Source of the DNA: Phycisphaerae bacterium
GTDB lineage: Bacteria; Planctomycetota; Phycisphaerae; Phycisphaerales; SM1A02
Reading direction: 5' to 3'
Assembly: GCA_016873335.1 (NCBI GenBank)
Contig: VGXN01000012.1
Coordinates: 1-38,134 of the forward strand
DNA length: 38,134 bases
Positions 24,245-31,906 of this stretch are shown here, piece by piece (the stretch's first letter is position 1; the number at the start of each line of letters is the position of its first letter). Below the pieces are notes generated by a model that was not told the DNA's origin, did not search any database, and was given only the letters and a program-made list of their open reading frames with translations. Made by a program: the position numbers and the translations under genes.

Positions 24245-24430
24245 TCAGGCGTTCGCCTGGAAGCCCTTCAGCTGCAGCCCGGGGCGGACATAGCCGCAGG
24301 AGTTGCACGCGTGATGGGGACGCTTGGCTGCGCCGCAGTTCGGGCAGGTGACCGCATGGGCCGCACGAAGCGCCTGATGGTTTCGGCGTCGGCGGGTTCG
24401 TCCTGGGCTGGTTCGAAAGACGGGATTCAT
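24245..24430 (-). CDS. rpmF: 50S ribosomal protein L32
   Basis: The 61-residue protein has a basic N-terminus ([11 protein letters not shown]), then a zinc ribbon with two CxxC pairs ([18 protein letters not shown]). This matches L32 of the four-Cys type. ATG 24430 begins [10 protein letters not shown]; a much longer upstream frame is not L32-like. It heads the plsX-fabH-fabD operon behind a sigma70-like promoter at 24474-24501. The arrangement links ribosome and lipid synthesis as in many bacteria. Confidence 0.93.
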   Translation of the reverse strand: MNPVFRTSPGRTRRRRNHQALRAAHAVTCPNCGAAKRPHHACNSCGYVRPGLQLKGFQANA

Positions 24431-24473
24431 GGGGGGTGTGCCTCGTGAGGCCCCTTTGTAGGGGGGAGGGGAG

Positions 24474-24501
24474 AGTCTATCGGAACGCCCCATGCTGTCA
24501 A
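24474..24501 (-). promoter_or_regulatory. Sigma70-type promoter of rpmF-plsX-fabH-fabD
   Basis: On the minus strand TTGACA (24501-24496, perfect -35) is followed after 16 bases by TAGACT (24479-24474, four of six to TATAAT). The expected RNA start is about 35 bases before the rpmF ATG. Confidence 0.6.
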
Positions 24502-24520
24502 GATTGTGCAGGGCAGCGGG

Positions 24521-24549
24521 TTGCCGCCGCGGGCGCACTCCTGTACCTT
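24521..24549 (+). promoter_or_regulatory. Candidate promoter of rpsL
   Basis: TTGCCG (24521-24526) and TACCTT (24544-24549) are spaced by 17 bases, about 28 bases before the rpsL ATG. The match to consensus is moderate. Confidence 0.4.
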
Positions 24550-24576
24550 GCGCGGCTCCCCATTTGGGAAGTCCTC

Positions 24577-24969
<393 letters not shown>

Positions 24970-25126
24970 GTGCGTCCTGCCGCGCAGCCGCTTGACGGCA
25001 GCCGGCAGTCCGCATCAGGTGCGCCGATCACCTTCCTCGGCTGCGGGACGGACGGTCCGCCTGCAAGGCAGTAATCGGGTCGCCTCGCTCCGGAGATGCC
25101 CAACCTCCAGCGACTCGGTGAACACC

Positions 25127-25144
25127 GCGTGCCTTTGCGCACGC
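25127..25144 (+). promoter_or_regulatory. Hairpin in the rpsL-rpsG intercistronic leader
   Basis: GCGTGC (25127-25132) and GCACGC (25139-25144) form a 6-bp stem with a 6-base loop nine bases before the rpsG ribosome binding site (GGAGAG from 25154). Further upstream, CTGCCG (24977-24982) can pair with either of two CGGCAG copies (24996-25001 or 25003-25008). The 195-base gap is the place where S7 controls translation in E. coli; the same here is a guess. Confidence 0.35.
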
Positions 25145-25164
25145 AAGCCCCGAAGGAGAGTTTC

Positions 25165-25659
25165 ATGCCAAAGCAGTTCACAGCCAGCGAATCGCAACTC
25201 AAGCCCGACCCGCGCTATCAGGATCTCACGGTCGCCAAGTTCATCAATTGCATGATGCGTGGCGGCAAGAAGGCGACCGCGCAGCGCGTGGTGTACGACG
25301 CCTTTGATGCGTTGCAGGTGCGCCTCGACAAGGAGAAGAGCGATGCGCTGCCCAAGACATCGATCGAGTTGTTCCACAAGGCGATCGAGAATGTGCGCCC
25401 AAGCGTGGAAGTTCGCTCCAAGCGAGTGGGCGGTGCCAACTATCAGGTTCCGATGCAGTTGAACCGCCGTCGCGCGCAGAGCCTGACATTCCGATGGATC
25501 ATCGAAGCTGTCCGTGAAGAGAAGGGGAAGCCTGTGGCGGTCCGCCTCGCGAAGGAACTCTTTGATGCCGCGAAGAATGAAGGCAAGGCTGTGACCACGC
25601 GCGAGAACACACATCGCATGGCGGATGCCAACAAGGCGTTCGCGCACTTCGCCTGGTGA
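25165..25659 (+). CDS. rpsG: 30S ribosomal protein S7
   Basis: The 164-residue protein has the S7 signature: KFINCMMRGGKKATAQRVVY, RRVGG-like block (SKRVGGANYQVPMQL), RRAQSLTFRWIIEAVR, and the C-terminal TRENTHRMADANKAFAHF. It organises the 16S 3' domain of the ribosome. ATG 25165 is preceded by GAAGGAGAG. It follows rpsL as in the str operon, but fusA and tuf are not next. Confidence 0.97.
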   Translation: MPKQFTASESQLKPDPRYQDLTVAKFINCMMRGGKKATAQRVVYDAFDALQVRLDKEKSDALPKTSIELFHKAIENVRPSVEVRSKRVGGANYQVPMQLNRRRAQSLTFRWIIEAVREEKGKPVAVRLAKELFDAAKNEGKAVTTRENTHRMADANKAFAHFAW

Positions 25660-25683
25660 CGTCCGATTGATGCCCGTCCGAGT

Positions 25684-25717
25684 CGCGGCTGCACACCTCG
25701 CAGGTGTGGCTGCCGCG
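25684..25717 (+). terminator. Hairpin behind rpsG, possible terminator
   Basis: The stem consists of CACACCT (25692-25698) with AGGTGTG (25702-25708) around a CGC loop, extended by CGCGGC (25684-25689) with GCCGCG (25712-25717) across small internal loops. It is a strong GC-rich structure 25 bp after the stop, without a T-run, so it may end the rpsL-rpsG message or stabilise it. Confidence 0.5.
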
Positions 25718-25766
25718 GTGGTGATCACTCGGTCTGCCGATGCACTCATCGATGTAGCCTTTGGGC

Positions 25767-26261
25767 ATGAACCTCGGCCCCGCCATCGCCCCTTCGCTTC
25801 GGATGACGCTTGGTTACGCCGACGAGATCGTTCGCACCATCCCTGCAGATCGCTTTTCGCACATGCCGTGTGCGGACATGAACAGCCCTGCGTTCTGCAT
25901 TGGGCATCTGGCGATTTACGCGTCGCGCGCGGGTGAGGCGATGGGCGTGAAGATCGCCCCCGCTCCGAGCGCCTGGATGGACCTGTTCAAGAATGGGGCG
26001 CCGTGCGTTGACAAGGCGGGGCACTATCCGGCAAAGGACGTGCTGATGACGGAATTCATGCGTGGTTGGAGCGAAGTGGCGGAAGCACTGCCATCGGTTC
26101 CCGATGCGACCTTCGCCGCTCCGAACCCCGTTGCATCGCTCGCACAGCGGTTGCCGACGACGGGGGCGCTGCTCACGTTCCTGTGTCTTGCGCACAACAT
26201 GGTTCACTTGGGGCAGGTCAGTGCATGGCGCCGCGTTGTGGGGCTCGGGTCCGCGATGTGA
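25767..26261 (+). CDS. DinB-like (four-helix) putative metalloprotein
   Basis: The 164-residue protein has the helical pattern and three His of the DinB/YfiT-type superfamily: His47 in FCIGHLAIY, and His143 and His147 in CLAHNMVHLGQVSAWRR. Family members bind a divalent metal and include thiol-dependent transferases; the reaction here is unknown. ATG 25767 was chosen over TTG 25761. Its stop (TGA 26259-26261) overlaps a GTG start (26258) of the next gene, so the two are probably coupled. Confidence 0.65.
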   Translation: MNLGPAIAPSLRMTLGYADEIVRTIPADRFSHMPCADMNSPAFCIGHLAIYASRAGEAMGVKIAPAPSAWMDLFKNGAPCVDKAGHYPAKDVLMTEFMRGWSEVAEALPSVPDATFAAPNPVASLAQRLPTTGALLTFLCLAHNMVHLGQVSAWRRVVGLGSAM

Positions 26262-28792
26262 GTGTGCGTGCGCCCGAGCGTTGTCGCTTGCGGCGCGCAT
26301 GGTCGCGCGTGTCCCTCGGTCTTTGGTGTGTGTTCCTGAGTGCCGCGCTCGGGTGGCAGTCTGCGCCGCAACGGTGGTTCCTCGATCCGATCTCGCTGCG
26401 CGACCTCATCACGCTGCTGGAGCGCGCAGGAGCCGGCGAGGTCGCGCGCGCCGCGGCTGTCGATGCGGCACACGCGCAGTATGAGCAGGCGTGGAAGACT
26501 CTGCGAAGCGGCATCGTCGGCCGATTCGAGTCGTCAAGTGCGGATGTGCCCCGCAGCATGGTCGGCGTGGATGCGGAGCGGCTTCGTTCGGTTGTGCCTC
26601 AGTGGCAGGCGATCTGTGCGAGCCGGGACCGCATCGAGTCGGCGCTCTTTGACGCCGTGCAGCGTGTTGCCGATGCGACAGAGCGCAATGCTGTCGAGGC
26701 TGTGCGCGCTGCACGGCGTCGAGCTGTGCTGCGTGCAGATGTGCAAGTCGATCCGCCGACACTGACGCGACTGGTGGACTTCAATGAACTTCTGTGGACG
26801 CTCCCGACGCTGAACTGGGACGCACAAGACTCGGCTGTACGACAGGCGTGTACGGCGGAGATTCGAAAGAGTGAAAGGAACCTCGCGTGGTTTGAGGGGC
26901 GGTCGAGGGCGCTTGGCGAGGGGGTGCTTCAGTACGCGGGTGATCCGAGGAACAAGCCGCTGCCTGATGACGCGAAGGAAGACGAGGCACGAGTCCGCGA
27001 GTGGATGAACGGTCGTCGTGCTGCGTTCGAGGAAGCGTTTGATGGAGTCAGCCGACAGGAAGCCAACATCCTGCAAGACAACAGCAGGCTGCTCGCGGCG
27101 GTGGAGGTCGCCATCAAGTCGCTGCCGATCTCGCTGCAGAGTGGCGTGCGAGATGGCTATCTGCAGGTCGCGCATCCCTCGATACGGACGCCAACGTCCC
27201 TCGGTGTGCAGGCCTGCGCTGCGCGGGCGATCCGCGCAAAGTCGCTCTCCGATTCCTCGCGTGCAACCATCCGCCAGTTGCTTCTTGATTGGTCGATGCA
27301 GGATCGTCGCCTGACGGATGCGCTCATCAAGTTGGACATTTCGCTCCAAACGCCTGCGCGGTACGTGCTCATTCCCGATGGCGCTCGGCTGCAGCCCGAA
27401 ATGGATCCGCAGTGGCAGGCACTCGAGGATCGGCGCACGACTGCCGCGAAGGTCGTCATGGACCAAATGCAGGGGCTGCTCAGTGCTGCGGAGCGCGGAG
27501 CGTTCGATGCCGCATTGTCCCCTGAGCAGGATGTGCATTTCGTCTCTTCGGATGTGGTTTCACTCGATGCGGCTGCGGTCAAGGCTCCCGGGGCTGTACC
27601 CGAGGTGCCCACACGTCCGATCATGCCAGAACCAGAAGGTCGCGATGTGTCGCAAATCCCGATCACGCGTCCGATGGGTTCCGAGTGGGTTTCGTGCATC
27701 GCGGCGGCACTGCAAGCGGATGCCGCTTCCCACGAGGTGCTCGAAGCGCTCCACCGCGACTACATCGGGGAGTGGGAGCAGCGTCTGAAGGAGCGCGTGA
27801 AGACGCTCGAGGACGCCACACGAGACGAATCGATGCGATCGGAGGAGGAGGTGGAGCAGCGCATGGAAGATGCGCGGCTGCTCGCGCTTGAGCAGCGTGC
27901 GCTCGACGAGGGGCTGCTCACGGATGCATCCGTGGCGCTGCCAAAGCGCGGTGACGAGCCGATCGTGGAACTCATGCGAGTGGCGCGAGTCTGCGGAGAA
28001 CCGCAGTGGGGAATCGATACCGTGTTCGATCGGCAATCGGGTGGCGAAGAGAACTGCAACGTTGCACTGATCGTGCTGTCCGTCGGGCTCGACCACGATG
28101 CGCTGCTCCGCGCGGCGCATGTGATCGAGTCGGAGCGAGTCGCGCTGGAGACTTCGGCTGCAAAGTTTCGTGCGATGCAGGAGCGATACTGGATCTGGAA
28201 GACGCAGGCACCGATCTTGTGGCAGCGGGGATCGCAACTCAGGGACCCTGGTCGCTGGGGCGCGATGCAGCGGCAGTTGAACGCACGCGAGGAGCAGTTG
28301 ATGTCGGAGGGCAGGGCGGCGGCGAAGGCGAAGGCAGCGGCGCAGCGCCACGCCCTGGAGTCGGTCCTGTTGGTGATCCCCGCGACCACGCGTCCTGTTG
28401 TCGAGACGAGATTCCTGAGGGTCGCCTATCCGAGCGCGTTCTCCACGACGGAAGCGGCGGCGGTTGCGATCAGGAAGGCGCTGCAGATTGAGGGCTTGAC
28501 CGAGGGGCAACGGGTCGCGCTCGCGGTGGCACGCGATGCCTTCGAGGAGGAGCGAGCGGTGTTGACCGCGCGGCTGTTGACGCTCGTGAGTGAGGAGAGT
28601 TTGAGCAAGAGCACTGGAACGGATGCGGCATCGGTTGCAGCTGCGCTTCAGGAACGCGTGTTGGCGATCGAGCAGGTCACGGTCAAGCGGGATCAGGCGT
28701 GCATGCGAGCGATCGATGCCGTGTGCAAGGCATTGAACGCGGAACAATTGCGGCAGATCGACCTGAAGTGTGCGGCGCGACCGCAGGAGTGA
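26258..28792 (+). CDS. Large exported protein with internal duplication, unknown function
   Basis: This 844-residue protein has a basic n-region and one hydrophobic segment (VSLGLWCVFLSAALGW, about 18-33), then a very long, charged, mostly helical body rich in Arg, Glu and Ala, probably periplasmic. An internal repeat is visible. The segment around GYLQVAHPSIRTPTSL...AIRAKSLSDSSRATIRQ (27089-27351) resembles RFLRVAYPSAFSTTEA...ALQIEGLTEGQRVALAV (28345-28600), each followed by a helix ending in LT(D)A-type residues. I do not recognise a family. GTG 26258 overlaps the preceding stop (GTGA); the frame is open further upstream but overlaps the DinB-like gene. glpK follows after 9 bp, so it shares a transcript with glycerol genes or reads through into them. 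Confidence 0.6.
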   Translation: MSVRAPERCRLRRAWSRVSLGLWCVFLSAALGWQSAPQRWFLDPISLRDLITLLERAGAGEVARAAAVDAAHAQYEQAWKTLRSGIVGRFESSSADVPRSMVGVDAERLRSVVPQWQAICASRDRIESALFDAVQRVADATERNAVEAVRAARRRAVLRADVQVDPPTLTRLVDFNELLWTLPTLNWDAQDSAVRQACTAEIRKSERNLAWFEGRSRALGEGVLQYAGDPRNKPLPDDAKEDEARVREWMNGRRAAFEEAFDGVSRQEANILQDNSRLLAAVEVAIKSLPISLQSGVRDGYLQVAHPSIRTPTSLGVQACAARAIRAKSLSDSSRATIRQLLLDWSMQDRRLTDALIKLDISLQTPARYVLIPDGARLQPEMDPQWQALEDRRTTAAKVVMDQMQGLLSAAERGAFDAALSPEQDVHFVSSDVVSLDAAAVKAPGAVPEVPTRPIMPEPEGRDVSQIPITRPMGSEWVSCIAAALQADAASHEVLEALHRDYIGEWEQRLKERVKTLEDATRDESMRSEEEVEQRMEDARLLALEQRALDEGLLTDASVALPKRGDEPIVELMRVARVCGEPQWGIDTVFDRQSGGEENCNVALIVLSVGLDHDALLRAAHVIESERVALETSAAKFRAMQERYWIWKTQAPILWQRGSQLRDPGRWGAMQRQLNAREEQLMSEGRAAAKAKAAAQRHALESVLLVIPATTRPVVETRFLRVAYPSAFSTTEAAAVAIRKALQIEGLTEGQRVALAVARDAFEEERAVLTARLLTLVSEESLSKSTGTDAASVAAALQERVLAIEQVTVKRDQACMRAIDAVCKALNAEQLRQIDLKCAARPQE

Positions 28793-28801
28793 TCCGACGC
28801 C

Positions 28802-30295
28802 GTGAGCCACTTCATTCTCGCGATGGATCAGGGCACCAGCAGTTGCCGAAGCGTGGTCGTCGATGCCGCGGGCGTCATCCGAGCGCGTGCGCAGGAGGAG
28901 TTGGCGACGCGGTTCCCAAAGCCCGGCTGGGTTGAGCACGACGCGCAGGAGATTTGGTCGCGGCAACTGTCGACGGCACGAGCGGCGCTGCGGTCGTGTG
29001 GAGCCGATGCAAAGCATGTCGCCGCAATCGGCATCACGAATCAGCGGGAGACGGTTGTGGTGTGGGATCGGCGGAGTGGCGTTCCCATCCATCCGGCTTT
29101 GGTGTGGCAGGATCGCCGTACCGCGGATGCGATGGAGCGTCTTGCAACGGAGGGCAAGGGTGATTTCGTGCAGCAGCGCAGCGGACTCGTGCTGGATCCG
29201 TACTTCAGCGCATCGAAACTGGCGTGGGTGCTGGACCATGTCCCGCAGGCGCGCGCGCGCGCCGAGCGCGGCGAGTTGGCTGCGGGCACCATCGATGCAT
29301 GGCTCGTGTGGCAGTTGACCGGCGGGCGTGTGCATGCGACGGATGTGTCGAATGCTTCTCGGACGATGTTGATGAATCTGCACACGCTTGACTGGGATGA
29401 CGAGCTGCTTGATCTGCTGCGGGTCCCGCGAGCGGTGCTGCCGCGCATCGTGGATTCGAGTGGCGTGTGTGCAGAGACCGATGCATCGGTGCTCGGCGCG
29501 TCCGTTCCTGTCGCCGGCATCTGCGGCGATCAGCAGAGCGCGCTCTTCGGGCAGGGCTGTACGGAGCGGGGACAAGCCAAGATCACCTTTGGGACTGGGT
29601 GCTTTCTTCTGGTCGGCACGGGATCGGAAGTCGTGATGAGCCGCAGCAGATTGCTGACGACGGTCGCGTGGCGGCTTCAGGGACAGTCCGCCGCATTTGC
29701 GCTCGAGGGCAGCGTCTTCATGGGTGGCGCGGCGGTGCAGTGGCTGCGTGATGGGCTCGGGATCATTCGCACGGCACCCGAGGTGAACGACCTCGCAGCC
29801 AAGGTGACCGACTGTGGCGGCGTGATGATGGTGCCGGCGTTCACGGGGCTTGGTGCGCCCCACTGGGATCCGACGGCGCGCGCGTGCGTGCTGGGAATGA
29901 CGCGCGGCACGACTGCGGCGCATCTGGCGCGCGCGACGCTCGAGGGCATCGCGCTGCAGGTGTGCGATGTGGTGGAGGCGATGGAGGCGGATCTCGGGTC
30001 GCGCCTTCGCATGCTGCGCGTCGATGGCGGCGCGTGTGCGAGTGATCTGCTGATGCAACTGCAGTCGGACGTTCTGGATGCCGCCGTGGAACGCCCTCGG
30101 CAACTGGAGACCACCGTGATGGGCGCGGCGTTTCTTGCCGGTCTTGGCGTTGGTCTGTGGAAGCGTGTGGCGGATGTTGCGGCGATTCGGTCCGTGGACC
30201 GGACATTCACGCCATTGCTTGATCCGACGATCCGTGCCACCATGCGCCGACAGTGGCGACGAGCAGTCGAGTGCGCGAAGGGTTGGCAGACATGA
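28802..30295 (+). CDS. glpK: Glycerol kinase
   Basis: GlpK phosphorylates glycerol to sn-glycerol 3-phosphate. The 497-residue FGGY-family enzyme has the phosphate-1 motif MDQGTSSCRSVVVD, the glycerol-binding NQRET (Arg-Glu), DPYFSASKLAW (Tyr) and GDQQSALFGQ (Asp), plus LEGIALQVCDVVEAM and the adenosine-site region RVDGGACASDLLMQLQSD. It starts with GTG at 28802. Its stop overlaps the glpD ATG (ATGA). Placement next to glpD supports glycerol use. Confidence 0.95.
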   Translation: MSHFILAMDQGTSSCRSVVVDAAGVIRARAQEELATRFPKPGWVEHDAQEIWSRQLSTARAALRSCGADAKHVAAIGITNQRETVVVWDRRSGVPIHPALVWQDRRTADAMERLATEGKGDFVQQRSGLVLDPYFSASKLAWVLDHVPQARARAERGELAAGTIDAWLVWQLTGGRVHATDVSNASRTMLMNLHTLDWDDELLDLLRVPRAVLPRIVDSSGVCAETDASVLGASVPVAGICGDQQSALFGQGCTERGQAKITFGTGCFLLVGTGSEVVMSRSRLLTTVAWRLQGQSAAFALEGSVFMGGAAVQWLRDGLGIIRTAPEVNDLAAKVTDCGGVMMVPAFTGLGAPHWDPTARACVLGMTRGTTAAHLARATLEGIALQVCDVVEAMEADLGSRLRMLRVDGGACASDLLMQLQSDVLDAAVERPRQLETTVMGAAFLAGLGVGLWKRVADVAAIRSVDRTFTPLLDPTIRATMRRQWRRAVECAKGWQT

Positions 30296-31884
30296 CGGAC
30301 ACGCAGGCGTTTTCTCGTGGCGCGATGCTCGCGCGATGTGATGGCGCGTCCTTTGACGTGCTGGTGATTGGTGGTGGTGCGTCGGGTCTTGGTGTCGCGG
30401 TCGATGCGGCGCAGCGCGGCTACAGCACGTGCCTGCTCGAAGCGGAGGACTTCGCCAAGGGCACATCGAGCCGCAGCACCAAGTTGGTGCACGGCGGCGT
30501 TCGCTACCTCGAACAGATGGACATCGCGCTCGTCATCGAGGCGCTTCGAGAGCGTGGGCTGATGCACGAGAACGCGCCGCACCTCGTGCACGATCTTGCG
30601 TTCATCGTTCCTCGCTACAGCTGGTGGGAGGCGCCGTTCTATGGGATTGGGCTGAAGTTGTACGACCTGCTCGCTGGGAGGCGCAATCTGGCTCCGAGCC
30701 GCATCTTGTCCCGCGAAGACACGCTCGCGGCGATCCCGAACGCCTCGATGGAGGGTCTGCTCGGCGGCATCGAGTACCACGATGGGCAGTTCGATGATGC
30801 GCGCATGGCGATCTCGCTGGCGCGCACTGCCGCGTCGCTGGGTGCTGTGCTGGTCAATCACTGTCGTGTGACCGCACTCGTCCAGGGCGCGGATGGGGCT
30901 GTGCGTGGTGCTCGCGCAACCGATACGGAGTCGGGGCGCGCGTTTGATCTCCGTGCGAAGGTGATCGTGAACGCCTGCGGCATCTTTGCGGATTCGGTGC
31001 GAGCGATGGCGGACGCGGGCGCTCGACCGATGGTCGAACCTGCGCAGGGCGTTCATCTGGTGCTCGACCGCTCGTTCCAGCCGAGTGACCGCGCGATCAT
31101 GGTTCCGCATACCGATGATGGGCGCGTGCTGTTCGTGATTCCGTGGCATGGTCGGATCGTGATGGGCACGACGGACACGCCGATGGAGAACGCGCTCATC
31201 GAGCCGCGTGCGCTGCCAGAAGAGATCGACTTCATCCTTCGCAATGCAGGCCGCTACCTCGAGCGGCAGCCGCAGCGCAGTGATGTGCGTGCGGTGTTCG
31301 CGGGGATGCGTCCGCTCGTCCACGAGGGCGGGCGCGGTGGCGCGACCAAGTCCATCTCGCGGACACACAAGGTGCTCGTCGATCCGAGCGGGCTGGTGTC
31401 GATCCTTGGCGGAAAGTGGACCACGTATCGCAAGATGGCGGAAGACACGCTCGACCGCGCGATCGATGTCGGGATGCTTGATCGGCGTCCGTGCGCCACC
31501 GAGTCGCTGCGCATTCATGGTTGGATGTCGCGCACCGATCCGGCGCTTCCTTCCGAGGATTGGTTGCGCGTCTTCGGCGCGGATGCGGCGCAGGTGCGTG
31601 CCGTCTGCGCGGAGCGAGCCGAGTGGAAGGCGCCGCTGCATGCGAGCCTGCCGATTCCTCTTGGAATCGCCGCGTATGCGGTGCGGCATGAGATGGCGCG
31701 GACGGTGGATGATGTGCTCGCGCGTCGGACGCGCTGCCTGCTGCTCGATGCGCGCGCGGCGCGTTCCTGCGCTGGGGCGGTGGCGCGCGTGATGGCGCAG
31801 GAACTCGGGTGTGATTCGGCGTGGGTGGACCGTGAGCGTGCGTCGTTCGAGTCGCTTGCCGATGGCTACATACTCAGCGGCTGA
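30292..31884 (+). CDS. glpD: Glycerol-3-phosphate dehydrogenase (FAD)
   Basis: GlpD oxidises glycerol 3-phosphate to dihydroxyacetone phosphate and passes electrons to quinone. The 530-residue protein has the FAD-binding VIGGGASGLGVAVDAAQRG near the N-terminus, the GlpD hallmark TSSRSTKLVHGGVRYLE, the VNACGIFAD block, PWHGRIVMGTTDTPM and GGKWTTYRKMAEDTL. A C-terminal helical domain follows. ATG 30292 overlaps the glpK stop. Confidence 0.95.
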   Translation: MTDTQAFSRGAMLARCDGASFDVLVIGGGASGLGVAVDAAQRGYSTCLLEAEDFAKGTSSRSTKLVHGGVRYLEQMDIALVIEALRERGLMHENAPHLVHDLAFIVPRYSWWEAPFYGIGLKLYDLLAGRRNLAPSRILSREDTLAAIPNASMEGLLGGIEYHDGQFDDARMAISLARTAASLGAVLVNHCRVTALVQGADGAVRGARATDTESGRAFDLRAKVIVNACGIFADSVRAMADAGARPMVEPAQGVHLVLDRSFQPSDRAIMVPHTDDGRVLFVIPWHGRIVMGTTDTPMENALIEPRALPEEIDFILRNAGRYLERQPQRSDVRAVFAGMRPLVHEGGRGGATKSISRTHKVLVDPSGLVSILGGKWTTYRKMAEDTLDRAIDVGMLDRRPCATESLRIHGWMSRTDPALPSEDWLRVFGADAAQVRAVCAERAEWKAPLHASLPIPLGIAAYAVRHEMARTVDDVLARRTRCLLLDARAARSCAGAVARVMAQELGCDSAWVDRERASFESLADGYILSG

Positions 31885-31906
31885 ACGCCTTCAGTATCTT
31901 CGCCGC

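Noticed and set aside
27560-30466. Long open frame on the minus strand (about 970 codons)
   Set aside because: It is antisense to glpK and the large exported protein; the translation is Arg/His/Gln-rich with no domain, a mirror effect of high GC at third positions.
29677-31689. 670-codon open frame on the minus strand
   Set aside because: It is antisense to glpK and glpD, both with full family motifs.
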